This document shows, piece by piece, positions 1 through 10,241 of a DNA stretch of 25,879 nucleotides. This stretch comes from Acidobacteriota bacterium (lineage in GTDB: Bacteria; Acidobacteriota; Terriglobia; Terriglobales; Acidobacteriaceae), in NCBI GenBank assembly GCA_021802085.1, contig JAKAAZ010000018.1:1-25879 (forward strand). Reading direction: 5' to 3'. The number at the start of each line of letters is the position of its first letter. Position 1 is the first letter of the stretch. Position numbers and translations under genes: made by a program. Under the pieces are notes generated by a model. The model was not told where the DNA came from. It ran no database searches and saw only the letters and a program-made list of their open reading frames with translations.

Positions 1-122
1 GAGCCTGTCGGGCATAGATTTCATACCCTTTAAAATCAACAACCTACAAAATCTACCATGTTTGGTATGTTGTTGATTCTATGTTGGTTACAAAATCTCA
101 AACCCTTATGCCCGACAGACTC
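1..122. repeat. Inverted-repeat element (MITE-like or terminator-like)
   Basis: The outer arms 1-16 (GAGCCTGTCGGGCATA) and 107-122 are inverted copies with one mismatch. A second inner pair, 34-43 AATCAACAAC and 69-78 GTTGTTGATT, lies inside them, and TACAAAATCT occurs twice as a direct repeat (45-54, 89-98). The right arm ends immediately before the stop codon (123-125) of the leftward hydrolase gene. The layout fits a short non-autonomous transposable element or a long transcript-end hairpin. No transposase is inside, and a target duplication cannot be tested because the left flank is outside the window. Confidence 0.45.
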
Positions 123-2336
123 CTAGGTCAATACAATAACTTCGTAATCGACTACCGGCGGCGTTTCAAACTGCACCGTCGAACCCTGCTGTTTGAATGG
201 AAGATCGCGAAGCGCACGCAAGGCGCGCACAGACGCAATCTTGCGTCCATCGGGAACTTGGAATTGAGTTTGTAATGGTCCAGTGGGATAAAACTGGGTC
301 ACGAACGGGCGCGTCATGTTGGGATTCGTGTAATTGAGAAAATGCAAGGCGAACCCAGAGTCAGTCTCCCAGGCGAACATCTCCACTATGCCGCTGCCCT
401 CGACCGTAGCGGTTAGCGATTGGCCGTTTAATATCCAATGTATCGAATTGATCAGTAGCCGACTGAGGTCGGGATTGCCTGAAATCCAGAAGGATCGGGC
501 AACATCTCCTGCAAAGTACACGATGCGCGAAGATCCTTGCTCGCGGAATGAGGCAGCGGGCTCCTCGGTTCGCCGGATGCGAGGATAGACCATTTCCGGC
601 GGGAACGCAGGATAGTGGGGTATTACGCTCAGATTGCGGGCTTCGGTTTTTAAGTGAGTAATGGGTACTCTGAATTCCGCACCAGGAAGAATTGTAGTAC
701 CCGTGAATCCTTTTAAGACTGGATGGGGTTGATCTATATGCATGTAGCTGTTATCGAAAGGGCCAATGACTTCGCCAGCTACACCGACGCCGAAGACGTC
801 CCTAAGACCGAAATCTTCTCGCTGAACGCCCCACTCGTTGTAGCGGGAGGTTTCAAATGTAGCGAGCACGGAGCCTCCCGACTTCACGTAGTCGCGAATG
901 GCCTCGCACTCGCTATCACGCAAATAGGCCGCATTGGGAAGCAGCAGCGCGCGATAAGGCTTAAGGGTGGCAGCATTGAGGTTTTCCTGATGAACAAAAT
1001 CGAACAAGAATCGGCCTTGGAGTAAAGCAGCGTAGAGACCCTGTAGATAGTCGGTTTGGTCAATGGTCGCGCGATTCAACTTTCGGCTGTGGGTGCCATT
1101 GGAACCATAGAACGCAATGGTGCTCTGCGGGTAAAGGATGGCTAGATTGGCCAGAGATCGGCGGTTGCGGAAATGGGTCTGGTTGGCAGCGAGCCAGTCA
1201 AAGAACACTCGGCCAGTCTCGCGCCAGCGGTTGTCCTCCGGTTGACCGCCCAGCCAATGGTACCAGGGCACCATGCCGCTCGCCGTGGCTTGCGCCATCC
1301 ACATCGTCGCCTCGGCAGGCGCCTTTGCCGTATGCCGCCAGTCGATGCTGGTATTGCTGTAAGCGCCAATGACATTCGTCACTGTGCGGCCATCCATTAC
1401 AGACCGAGCCACGCGCCCCTGCTGCGCGCATTCCCAGATAGGCGTATTCCCTCTGCGACCCTGATTGTCGGCGTTAAACCAAGCCGCAACCTCGCTGAGG
1501 CGTTTAACGTCTTTCACCGTATCGATCCCACCGCCCAGGTTTCCAACATAGACGGAATTGGAGTTTCCCTCCTTTGCCGTCTTTTCCCAAAGACTCCAGA
1601 TTTCAGTAATGCGGTCCATGTAAACGCCATAGTATTTGCGATAAACGGCACTCCCGGCATCTGTACCTTCAGGCGGAACGCCACCCGTTTTTTCCTGATA
1701 AATTTTCTGGCAATTAGGACAATGGCATACCCCGAGAGACCCCGTGCTTGGCCAGCCGTTGGTAAAAAAGCCGTCTGGCGTGTACAGATGATTCATCTCA
1801 CGGTATATGGCAGGCATCTGCTCAGTAAAATAAGTGCTAAACATGCATGTGGCGTATAACCACGGGCACTCGGCATGGCGCCTCGGCGAGCCATTTGCGT
1901 TATATTGGAACCACTCCGGATGCGCCTGGAATGCTTCTTCATATGCAAAATTGCAGTCCATGCGCGCAACAACGCGAATCCCCCTCTTGCGTGCGGCTTC
2001 CGCCATGTCTCCAAACAGATCTCTCGAACCTAAGAACTCGCTGCGATGCTGGTAGGGAACCTTCGTGGGGTAAAACGCCATGATGCCACCCCCATTCAGC
2101 AAAATTGCATTCACCTTCAAGGACGCCCAATAGTCCATCCAGGCATTGGCATCCATAGTCAGAGGATCTTTTTCATTGAAGTTGATCTGCCCGCAGCGTT
2201 GCATAGCGGAATACCAGGCTTTGTCCTCTGGAATAGCTTCGGAGGTAAGAGTCTCAGCAGCCTGCTTCCCTGTAGCGGTGAGAATCAGGGAAGCTGCGGA
2301 TGTTGCCATGAATTCTCGCCGACTCATGGCTGACAT
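123..2336 (-). CDS. Tat-exported glycoside-hydrolase-like protein with beta-galactosidase trimerisation domain
   Basis: Encodes 737 residues. The start at 2336 is chosen because AAAGGAGT lies 8 nt upstream; an in-frame ATG ten codons earlier has no such site. The N-terminus carries a twin-arginine signal (SRREFM, then a short Ala/Leu/Ile-rich stretch), so export through the Tat system is likely. Residues ~40-400 look like a TIM-barrel of the hypothetical glycoside hydrolase type (PF14871-like), with a CHCPNC cysteine cluster after a DGFFTNGW segment. Residues ~410-600 (LLLPNAAYLRDSE, YVKSGGSVLATFE) resemble the glutamine-amidotransferase-like trimerisation domain of GH42 enzymes (PF08532). 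A role in breaking down plant or microbial polysaccharide outside the cytoplasm is inferred; substrate and catalytic residues cannot be named. It is monocistronic, with the inverted-repeat element abutting its stop. Confidence 0.75.
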   Translation of the reverse strand: MSAMSRREFMATSAASLILTATGKQAAETLTSEAIPEDKAWYSAMQRCGQINFNEKDPLTMDANAWMDYWASLKVNAILLNGGGIMAFYPTKVPYQHRSEFLGSRDLFGDMAEAARKRGIRVVARMDCNFAYEEAFQAHPEWFQYNANGSPRRHAECPWLYATCMFSTYFTEQMPAIYREMNHLYTPDGFFTNGWPSTGSLGVCHCPNCQKIYQEKTGGVPPEGTDAGSAVYRKYYGVYMDRITEIWSLWEKTAKEGNSNSVYVGNLGGGIDTVKDVKRLSEVAAWFNADNQGRRGNTPIWECAQQGRVARSVMDGRTVTNVIGAYSNTSIDWRHTAKAPAEATMWMAQATASGMVPWYHWLGGQPEDNRWRETGRVFFDWLAANQTHFRNRRSLANLAILYPQSTIAFYGSNGTHSRKLNRATIDQTDYLQGLYAALLQGRFLFDFVHQENLNAATLKPYRALLLPNAAYLRDSECEAIRDYVKSGGSVLATFETSRYNEWGVQREDFGLRDVFGVGVAGEVIGPFDNSYMHIDQPHPVLKGFTGTTILPGAEFRVPITHLKTEARNLSVIPHYPAFPPEMVYPRIRRTEEPAASFREQGSSRIVYFAGDVARSFWISGNPDLSRLLINSIHWILNGQSLTATVEGSGIVEMFAWETDSGFALHFLNYTNPNMTRPFVTQFYPTGPLQTQFQVPDGRKIASVRALRALRDLPFKQQGSTVQFETPPVVDYEVIVLT

Positions 2337-2455
2337 GTTGGTGACTCCTTTAGGATAGCTCTGCATCGCTGCTATCCCTCATTTACGCACGATAAATAGT
2401 AAGGATGTCAAGACTCCCCCATCCTCACTTCTCTTGAGATGCGTGAACTGTGCCG

Positions 2456-3706
<1,251 letters not shown>

Positions 3707-3840
3707 AAATATTTTTCAGGTGGATTTTCGGATGGCGGTTTTGAGGCGAAGCACAGTGGGAAGCGGTACGGATAGGAAGTTTAATTTTGTACAGGGGAAT
3801 ATCGAACGCGGGGCAGGCCGGGGGAGGAACGGCACGCAGC

Positions 3841-4059
3841 TTACGCTGCGCGACGTTCTTGCTTACGAACCTGCTCGACGGCTACAGTACTTTCGCCTAA
3901 AGGATTCGAATGATGAAAGCGAATCAAAACGTCATTCATCGTATCCTGCAGACGGGTGGTCGGCTTGTGCAACTTGCGAGCCGCTTTGGATGCGAGCTGA
4001 CACAGCTCGTAGCGATTGCGGACGTAGGTCAAAGCGCCAAATATCAGTTGGGAGCGCAT
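3841..4059 (-). CDS. rpoZ: RNA polymerase omega subunit
   Basis: 72 residues, the expected size for omega, which helps assemble and stabilise the core polymerase by clamping beta-prime. The key family signature is the segment NRYELCQLASKAARKL (about residues 15-30), equivalent to the conserved NRFDLVLVAARRARQL-type helix, followed by a short Thr/Asp-rich linker and a conserved VLIRF strand. GAGAGGT upstream of ATG 4059 supports the start. It precedes rho on the same strand. The 5' side is an unusually long gene-free interval of ~550 nt. Identification rests on this one helix because the protein is small, but the match is good along most of its length. Confidence 0.85.
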   Translation of the reverse strand: MRSQLIFGALTYVRNRYELCQLASKAARKLHKPTTRLQDTMNDVLIRFHHSNPLGESTVAVEQVRKQERRAA

Positions 4060-4609
4060 AATTTTCAGTACCTCTCTTTGTGTTTAGTAATGGCCGTCAG
4101 AACCTTCTACTTTGGGGTACGAGAAGTATTTCGCCGGTCCAGCCAACGGATTCCTACAAGGTTAGACGCACGTAGCACACCTATCGATGGATCGAAAATC
4201 TGAAATCGTTTTCAAATTCTTTATGATGAGATCCACAACCGACTTCTTTACAGAGGTTTGCTGTAGGCGTTCTTTCTTGCGGACACTGGCGACTCTTTAA
4301 GTGATTCGTGATGGCCAATTCACTACCGTCGACGGTCAGGACGAGTTACGCCAGATGGCGTTTCCTATATTGGAAGTCCTTGACTGTACGGGATTTTCCG
4401 TGGGTTAGTACACTCGTCTGAGCGACGGTCGCCCACCGATGAACCTCGCCAACTCCTAAGAGTAGCTTCCTTGGGAACCGCCAGTCAACATAAATTTATC
4501 GCTTTGTTGCACAATTTCCACAGACGAACCCCCAGATGAAACGTTCCGCCCTGCACACTTCAATCCGGGGACGACTCCAGAGGATGGTAAGTTAAACAAT
4601 CTACTAGCT
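4060..4609. other. Gene-free interval upstream of rpoZ, downstream of comM
   Basis: About 550 nt with no convincing reading frame on either strand. Its base composition looks less GC-rich than the flanking genes. It contains short self-complementary stretches (ACGCCAGATGGCGT near 4348; GTGGG and CCCAC arms enclosing ~4400-4436), but I recognise no riboswitch, tRNA, tmRNA or 6S RNA signature. It should hold the rpoZ-rho promoter, although no clear -35/-10 pair could be picked out. Confidence 0.5.
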
Positions 4610-6169
4610 TTATGACCAATAGCTGCGGTCGAGGGTGCGATACTGGATGGCTTCCGCCAGGTGCTTCACGGCCAGATCGGCCTCGCCTTCAATATCGGCA
4701 ATGGTGCGTGCCACTTTCAGAATGCGATCATGGGCGCGGGCGGTGAGTCCCTGCTGCTGCATGGCCCGCTCCAACAGATGCTCCGAATCGGCGGCGAGCC
4801 CGCAGTAGGTTCGAATCTGGCGCGTACTCATCTGCGCGTTGCTGAAAATGCGCTCGGACGCGCTGGAGAATCGCGCGGCCTGGCGCTCGCGGGCAGCCAG
4901 CACACGGTCGCGAATCTCCGCCGAACCCTCGGCGGCAGAACCGCCGCGCAATTCCTTATACTGCACGGCGGGAACTTCGATATGAATATCGATGCGATCC
5001 AGCAGCGGGCCAGAAACCTTGGACACATAGCGCTGGATCATGGGTGGAGTACACATACATTGCCGGGACTTGTCGTTGAAGTAGCCGCAGGGACATGGAT
5101 TCATCGCGGCGGCCAGCATGAACCGCGCGGGAAAGCTGAGCGACATCGAGGCCCGCGCAATGGTGACCTGGCCATCTTCCAGCGGTTGGCGGAGGACTTC
5201 CAGCACATTGCGGGGAAACTCGGGCAGCTCATCCAGGAACAGCAGGCCGTTGTGCGCCAGCGACACTTCGCCGGGGCGCGGAATGGCGCCGCCGCCAATC
5301 AGGCCGGCATCGGAAACAGTGTGATGCGGCGAGCGAAAGGGCCGCTGCGTCACCAAGCCGGTTTCAGAATTCAACACACCAGCGACGGAGTGGATCTTGG
5401 TTGTCTCCAGCGCCTCTTCAAAATTCAGCGGAGCCAGAATTCCCGGGAGGCGCTTGGCCAACATGGTTTTGCCTGATCCGGGCGGACCAATCATCAGAAT
5501 GTTATGCCCGCCCGCAGCGGCAACTTCCAGCGCGCGCTTGGCGGTTTGCTGGCCGCGCACATCGCGAAAGTCGAGGTGGAAATGCTGCATCTCACCGAGA
5601 AGTTCGCGCGTGGCCACGCGGATCGGCTGCGCCTGGATGCCGCCGTTGGCGGCTGAGTTCAATAGCTCGCGCACATCGAGCAGCGTGGTCACGCCGTATA
5701 CGTCGACGCCTTCCACCACCGCCGCTTCGAGCGCATTCGCTGCCGGAATTAACAGATTCTTGATGCCGCGTTCGCGCGCCGCGATGGCAATGGGGAGCAT
5801 TCCCTGAACCGGACGCAGGCTGCCGTCGAGGCCGAGCTCGCCAACCAGAAGGAAATTGCTGAGGTCGCGCAACTGCAGGCTGCCATACGCGCCAAGAATG
5901 CCGATGGCCATGGGCAGGTCGAAGCCGGAGCCTTCTTTTTTCAGGTCGGCGGGCGCCAGGTTGATGGTGATCTGCGTGGGCGGAATATCGAAGCCGGAAT
6001 TTTTGATGGCTGCGCGGACGCGGTCGCGGCTTTCGCGCACGGCGGCATCGGGCAAGCCGACGGTATGAAAGCGGTCCTCCATCGTCTTGATGCCGGAAAA
6101 ATCCACTTCCACATCGATGATGTGGGCGTGAATGCCATATACCGCGGCGCTAAAGGCTTTAAAAAGCAT
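4610..6169 (-). CDS. comM: ComM/YifB family Mg-chelatase-like AAA+ ATPase
   Basis: 519 residues, typical for the family. ComM is a hexameric AAA+ helicase that promotes branch migration during natural transformation in species where it has been studied. Residues 1-190 form the Lon-protease-like N-domain (MLFKAFSAAVYGI, then the LAPADLKKEGSGFDLPMAIG stretch). The Mg-chelatase AAA+ core follows, with Walker A GPPGSGKT at 228-235, Walker B GLLFLDELPEF near 308-318, and an intact NPCPCG cysteine motif, followed by the C-terminal Mg-chelatase subdomain. The ATG at 6169 is preferred over an upstream TTG (6223) because the protein then begins in the family-typical way, although no good ribosome site precedes it. 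It diverges from sdaA across 142 nt. Confidence 0.93.
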   Translation of the reverse strand: MLFKAFSAAVYGIHAHIIDVEVDFSGIKTMEDRFHTVGLPDAAVRESRDRVRAAIKNSGFDIPPTQITINLAPADLKKEGSGFDLPMAIGILGAYGSLQLRDLSNFLLVGELGLDGSLRPVQGMLPIAIAARERGIKNLLIPAANALEAAVVEGVDVYGVTTLLDVRELLNSAANGGIQAQPIRVATRELLGEMQHFHLDFRDVRGQQTAKRALEVAAAGGHNILMIGPPGSGKTMLAKRLPGILAPLNFEEALETTKIHSVAGVLNSETGLVTQRPFRSPHHTVSDAGLIGGGAIPRPGEVSLAHNGLLFLDELPEFPRNVLEVLRQPLEDGQVTIARASMSLSFPARFMLAAAMNPCPCGYFNDKSRQCMCTPPMIQRYVSKVSGPLLDRIDIHIEVPAVQYKELRGGSAAEGSAEIRDRVLAARERQAARFSSASERIFSNAQMSTRQIRTYCGLAADSEHLLERAMQQQGLTARAHDRILKVARTIADIEGEADLAVKHLAEAIQYRTLDRSYWS

Positions 6170-6188
6170 AGGGGGAGTTCTGTCATCG

Positions 6189-6216
6189 ATACTACTACTC
6201 GGGTTGGCATTGTGAA
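6189..6216 (-). promoter_or_regulatory. Candidate sigma-70 promoter for comM
   Basis: On the minus strand TTCACA (6216-6211) and TAGTAT (6194-6189) are separated by 16 nt. They match the -35 consensus at 5 of 6 positions and the -10 at 4 of 6. The predicted start of transcription would give a leader of roughly 15 nt before ATG 6169. It lies in the comM-sdaA divergent interval. No experimental support. Confidence 0.35.
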
Positions 6217-6311
6217 GGCGCAACTATGCACACCCATGCAGTCGTCAGATCGACGTCCGCTGTGCGGCGTCTGCCGTATGCTGAGAGTGCCGCGCATTTC
6301 TCTCGATCTTT

Positions 6312-7670
6312 ATGACGAGTCTTTTCGATTTATTCAAGATTGGGATTGGACCTTCCAGTTCCCACACCGTGGGCCCAATGCGGGCGGCGCGACGCTTTGC
6401 AGTCGAGCTGGACGCCGCAGGGCTGCTCGATGCGACGGCGCACGTAACAGTCGAGCTATACGGGTCGCTGGCGCTGACCGGTCATGGCCATGGCACGGAC
6501 CGCGCCATTCTTCTGGGATTGCTTGGAGAACAGCCGGACCGAATTGACCCAGCCGCAATTGAAGGCATTCTGCAAAAAGTCCGCGCCGAGGAGTCGCTCG
6601 CACTTCTGGGCAAGCAAGCCGTTCGCTTTCATGAAGCTGAAGACCTGCTGTGGCATCGCGCGGAGACGCTGCCGGGGCATCCCAACGGGATGCGATATAC
6701 GGTGTTCGCTGCCGACGGCTCGGTGCTGCGGCAAGAGATTTTCTATTCCATCGGTGGAGGATTCATTCGCGCCGCTGGAGAAGATGCCGCGACGCAGGCC
6801 ACTACGAAGATTCCTTATGCTTTCCAGAGCGCGGCGGAGTTACTGCGGGTTGCCGAGCGGCACCACTTGTCGGTCTGGCAACTCATCCTGGCGAACGAAT
6901 CCGTTGCGCGGAGTGAGGTGGATGTGCGCGCCGGTATTCATCGCATCTGGCAGACGATGCGGGACTGCGCCGAGCGAGGCCTGACCACCGAAGGCACGCT
7001 GCCCGGTGGATTGAATGTCCGCCGCCGCGCGCCGGAGATGCGCGCGAAGCTGCTTCGGAAACAAGCTGGCGATCCGCTGGCGCCGATGGACTGGTTGACG
7101 CTGTACGCCATCGCGGTGAATGAAGAGAATGCCGCCGGCGGTCGCGTGGTGACCGCGCCGACGAACGGTGCAGCCGGTGTGATTCCGGCGGTTGCCCATT
7201 ACTATCGCAATTTTGTTGCGGGTGCCGATGAAGAAGGCATCCTTCGCTATTTTCTGACGGCGACTGCCATTGGCATTCTGTATAAAGAGAATGCTTCCAT
7301 CTCCGGTGCGGAGGTGGGCTGCCAGGGGGAGGTGGGCGTCGCCTGCTCGATGGCCGCCGGAGGATTGGTCGCGGCGATGGGCGGTAAGAACGACGAAGTG
7401 GAACACGCCGCCGAGATCGCCATGGAACATAACCTGGGCATGACGTGCGATCCCATCGGCGGGCTGGTGCAGATTCCCTGCATCGAACGCAATGCCATGG
7501 GCGCGGTGAAGGCGGTGAACGCCTGTCGCATCGCAATGAATGAAACGGGAACGCACAAGGTTTCGCTCGACCAGGTGATAGAGACCATGTATCGCACGGG
7601 ACTCGACATGCAGAGCCGCTACAAGGAAACGTCGCAGGCCGGATTGGCGCTGAATATTATTGAGTGCTGA
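6312..7670 (+). CDS. sdaA: L-serine dehydratase (iron-sulfur, single chain)
   Basis: 452 residues, matching the ~454 of the E. coli enzymes. It deaminates L-serine to pyruvate and ammonia in the cytoplasm using a [4Fe-4S] cluster rather than PLP. The start MTSLFDLFKIGIGPSSSHTVGP is characteristic. Cys337, Cys379 and Cys390 have the same spacing as the cluster ligands of the E. coli enzymes, and the chain ends in Cys452, the tail cysteine that occupies the cluster in the resting enzyme. The substrate-binding SSSHT and TAPTNGAAG segments are present. The beta domain (1-~150) and alpha domain are fused in one chain. No clear Shine-Dalgarno precedes ATG 6312. The gene is convergent with the methyltransferase gene. 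Confidence 0.95.
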   Translation: MTSLFDLFKIGIGPSSSHTVGPMRAARRFAVELDAAGLLDATAHVTVELYGSLALTGHGHGTDRAILLGLLGEQPDRIDPAAIEGILQKVRAEESLALLGKQAVRFHEAEDLLWHRAETLPGHPNGMRYTVFAADGSVLRQEIFYSIGGGFIRAAGEDAATQATTKIPYAFQSAAELLRVAERHHLSVWQLILANESVARSEVDVRAGIHRIWQTMRDCAERGLTTEGTLPGGLNVRRRAPEMRAKLLRKQAGDPLAPMDWLTLYAIAVNEENAAGGRVVTAPTNGAAGVIPAVAHYYRNFVAGADEEGILRYFLTATAIGILYKENASISGAEVGCQGEVGVACSMAAGGLVAAMGGKNDEVEHAAEIAMEHNLGMTCDPIGGLVQIPCIERNAMGAVKAVNACRIAMNETGTHKVSLDQVIETMYRTGLDMQSRYKETSQAGLALNIIEC

Positions 7671-7701
7671 AGGCCCAATGCGTGCTGACCGTGGTTGATC
7701 C

Positions 7702-8475
7702 TTATTCCATTTGCCCGTAGCTCACAACGCAGTCGTAGTCCATGCGCACATGACCTTCCTGCTGACACTGGGCAAATAGTTTTTCGATCTGGCGCATCAT
7801 GGCGGTGTAGCGCGGGTGACCCGGTTGCGGCATGTAGGAGGAAGAAAGAATGCGCCCCGCCAATCCATCGAGATCGAATTCCTGTGCGTTCGAAAACGTG
7901 ACCCGGCGCATGGTTCCCGAGCCGGCGTGTCCAGGCCCGAAAAATTCCTCGAGGCATTGCTCCCGCGGATATTTGTTCCGAACCATTTCATAGTCGGTGC
8001 CGAATTCTCTCAGGATGCGTTCGTAGCCATCATGAAACGCGTCCCCGTCGATGCGGCGTTCGTTATAGACGACGGCGCACCAGCCGCCGGGACGCAAGAC
8101 CCGCAGGAACTCTGCGCGCGCGAGGGGGAGATCGAACCAATGGAGCGCCTGTGCAACTGTAATGAGGTCGGCGGAGTGCGAAGGCAGGCCGGTCCTTTCC
8201 GCTGTTCCGGGAATACATTGCAGTTTTGGAAAGCGGTGGATGAGGCTGGCGCACGCCGCGCGCATTCCATCATTCGGCTCCACCGCAGTGACCGCATATC
8301 CGCGGGCCAGAAAAATTTCAGTCAGCAAGCCGGTTCCGGCTGCAACATCCACCACCGCGGCATTCGGCTGGAGATCGCAATGGTCGCGCAGCCGATCGAC
8401 AATCTCGATTGGGTATCGAGGGCGATAGAGGCGATAGCTGTCTACGCGGTCTGAAAATCGTTGGGTCGAGTCCAT
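7702..8475 (-). CDS. Class I SAM-dependent methyltransferase
   Basis: 257 residues when started at ATG 8475, which gives the typical opening (MDSTQRFSDRVDSYRLYRP). A longer frame exists upstream but would overlap the thiolase gene. Motif I for SAM binding is VVDVAAGTGLL (41-51), followed by the acidic strand end VEPN (65-68) and the post-motif LITVAQALHWFD, a combination usual in the Methyltransf_11/UbiE-like group. The substrate is unknown: such proteins act on small molecules, quinone precursors or trans-aconitate-like acids. It follows the thiolase gene by 47 nt on the same strand, so the two may be cotranscribed, but no pathway link is evident. No Shine-Dalgarno is seen. Confidence 0.8.
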   Translation of the reverse strand: MDSTQRFSDRVDSYRLYRPRYPIEIVDRLRDHCDLQPNAAVVDVAAGTGLLTEIFLARGYAVTAVEPNDGMRAACASLIHRFPKLQCIPGTAERTGLPSHSADLITVAQALHWFDLPLARAEFLRVLRPGGWCAVVYNERRIDGDAFHDGYERILREFGTDYEMVRNKYPREQCLEEFFGPGHAGSGTMRRVTFSNAQEFDLDGLAGRILSSSYMPQPGHPRYTAMMRQIEKLFAQCQQEGHVRMDYDCVVSYGQME

Positions 8476-8522
8476 AAAAAGATTGTAGGCACGACAGCCG
8501 AGTGGAGTTTTATCTCGACAAC

Positions 8523-9707
8523 CTATCGTTCGATCGCCATGGCGACGGAGTTGCCTCCGCCAAGACACAGCGCGGCGACGCCCTTCTTCAAGTCGCTGCG
8601 AATCAGTTCGTAGATCAGTGTGATGAGCACGCGGGCGCCGCTGGCGCCGATGGGATGGCCGATGGCGACCGCTCCGCCATTCACATTCAATTTGTCCGGG
8701 TCGAGTCCAAGCTCGCGCGATACCGCAAGCGCCTGCACCGCGAAGGCTTCGTTCAGCTCGAAGAGGTCGACCTCATCGCGCTGCCAGCCCGCATTCGCCA
8801 ATACTTTGCGAATGCCCGTGACCGGGGCCATCATCACCCACTTGGGCTCGACGCCGCTGCTGGCCTGGGCGCGGATGTGCACCATCGGCTTCAGGCCCAG
8901 CGATGCGGCTTTCTTTGCCGGCATTACCAGCATGGCCCCGGCGCCGTCGTTGACTCCAGGTGCGTTGCCGGCGGTGACGGTTCCATCTTTCTTGAATGCG
9001 GGCTTCAACTTTCGTAGCGCTTCCAGGGTCGCGTCCTCACGCACCGACTCGTCATGGGTGAACAGCGTGGGGGGCTCGCATTTTTTCTTTGAAGGAATTT
9101 CGACCGGAACAATCTGGGAAGCGAAGCGTCCATCCTTCCATGCCGCGACGGCTTTGCGGTGGGAATCGAGCGCGTATGCATCCTGTTGTTCGCGGGTGAT
9201 GCCGTATTTTTCGGCAACGTTCTCGCCTGTGATCCCCATGTGGTAGTCGTTGTAGGTGTCCCACAGGCCGTCCTTGATCATGCTGTCCACGACTTTGTTG
9301 TCGCCCATGCGGAATCCCTTGCGCGCATCCGGCAGAAGATACGGCGCATTGCTCATCGACTCCATGCCGCCGGCGACGACGATTTCCGCATTGCCGGTCT
9401 GGATCGCCTGCGCCGCCAGCGCAACCGCCTTCAGTCCCGATCCGCAAACTTTGTTGACGGTGAAGGCGCTCACCTCGGGCGCGAGGCCGCCGAAGATGGC
9501 GGCCTGTCGCGCTGGATTCTGACCGAGCCCGGCCGACACAACGTTGCCCAGGATGCATTCATCCACCAACTTCGGATCGATGCCTGCGCGCTTCACCACT
9601 TCGCGCACTACGATCGCGCCCAACTGCGTCGCGGAAAAATCGGCGAGCGAACCAAGAAACTTTCCGACAGGAGTGCGGACACCGGCGACGATCACAACGT
9701 CTTCCAT
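8523..9707 (-). CDS. Acetyl-CoA C-acetyltransferase (thiolase)
   Basis: 394 residues, as expected for a biosynthetic or degradative thiolase II. It joins two acetyl-CoA to acetoacetyl-CoA or catalyses the reverse cleavage, in fatty acid, ketone-body or polyhydroxyalkanoate metabolism. The nucleophile is Cys88 in VNKVCGSGLKA. The C-terminal half keeps NEAFA, GGAVAIGHPIGASGAR (catalytic His) and the second catalytic Cys in ALCLGGGNSVAMA, where the family more often has GGGMG. The ATG at 9707 has GGAGG about 6 nt upstream; an earlier in-frame start lacks this. A TATACT box near 9757 on the minus strand could be its -10 element, but no -35 was found. Confidence 0.95.
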   Translation of the reverse strand: MEDVVIVAGVRTPVGKFLGSLADFSATQLGAIVVREVVKRAGIDPKLVDECILGNVVSAGLGQNPARQAAIFGGLAPEVSAFTVNKVCGSGLKAVALAAQAIQTGNAEIVVAGGMESMSNAPYLLPDARKGFRMGDNKVVDSMIKDGLWDTYNDYHMGITGENVAEKYGITREQQDAYALDSHRKAVAAWKDGRFASQIVPVEIPSKKKCEPPTLFTHDESVREDATLEALRKLKPAFKKDGTVTAGNAPGVNDGAGAMLVMPAKKAASLGLKPMVHIRAQASSGVEPKWVMMAPVTGIRKVLANAGWQRDEVDLFELNEAFAVQALAVSRELGLDPDKLNVNGGAVAIGHPIGASGARVLITLIYELIRSDLKKGVAALCLGGGNSVAMAIER

Positions 9708-10061
9708 ACGACCCTCCAGATTCCAGGCAACGCGAATCATGCAAACGAAAAAAGTATACGGCGACCCGGTCGCGGATGGCTTGGGGCTCGCCGCGCTCTG
9801 CTGCGCAACGATGAACCGATGCGGAGGCTCCAGAATCCAGATGAACGATTTATCCTTTATCCATGCGGCAACTCACATGCAGCGAACTCGTCGGCGAGAG
9901 CTGAGTTCGCCGTGGGCATCTCAGTACTCGCGATTGCTTTCGACGAATTCATGCGCGCGATTTTCAACTTCCGCAGTGAGCCAAGCCCAGAAACAATTCC
10001 TCTTTCGAGATGATTGCGATCCGGCGTCCAGAAAAAAAGCGACGAGAATGCAATTTTTTTC
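9708..10061. other. Gene-free interval between thiolase and lysine-rich micro-gene
   Basis: About 350 nt. A rightward frame (from 9739) runs through it, but its predicted protein has no recognisable fold and its composition looks non-coding. A 7-bp inverted repeat (CGAACTC...GAGTTCG, ~9888-9914) is the only local structure noted. It should contain the leftward thiolase promoter. Confidence 0.4.
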
Positions 10062-10090
10062 TTGACATTAATTTTGCGCAAAACTATACC
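10062..10090 (+). promoter_or_regulatory. Near-consensus sigma-70 promoter
   Basis: TTGACA at 10062-10067 is a perfect -35 box, followed by exactly 17 nt and TATACC at 10085-10090 as the -10. A T-tract (10054-10060) just upstream resembles an UP element. The implied start near 10097 gives a ~57-nt leader to the lysine-rich ORF. This is the strongest promoter visible in the window. Confidence 0.75.
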
Positions 10091-10153
10091 TTCGTGTAAC
10101 TGCGGTATGAGACTGCAGTACTCGATGTCACATCGAAAGGGAGAATAGTTACT

Positions 10154-10222
10154 ATGGCAACCAAAAAAGCAGCAAAGAAAGCAACGAAGAAAGCTGTTAA
10201 GAAGACCGCCAAAAAGAAGTAA
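10154..10222 (+). CDS. 22-residue lysine/alanine-rich basic peptide
   Basis: Very short frame: MATKK, then alternating KKA/KKT/KKV blocks, ending KTAKKK. About half of the residues are lysine and the rest almost all Ala/Thr/Val. The composition resembles the C-terminal tails of histone-H1-like and other bacterial nucleoid proteins, and nucleic-acid binding is the natural guess, but nothing this short can be assigned. Support for expression comes from context: a near-consensus promoter at 10062, AAAGGGAG 10 nt before the ATG, and a 21-bp hairpin 20 nt after the stop, making a stand-alone transcription unit. A small hairpin (10123-10135) sits directly before the ribosome site. The alternative is that the transcript is a regulatory RNA and the frame incidental. 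Confidence 0.65.
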   Translation: MATKKAAKKATKKAVKKTAKKK

Positions 10223-10241
10223 GGCGATCGAAGCAATCAAG

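Noticed and set aside
9739..10065. Rightward frame beginning MQTKKVYGDP across the thiolase upstream region
   Set aside because: No ribosome site, no recognisable motif, Arg/Ser/Cys-rich out-of-frame style composition, and it would cover the thiolase promoter and the micro-gene's -35 box.
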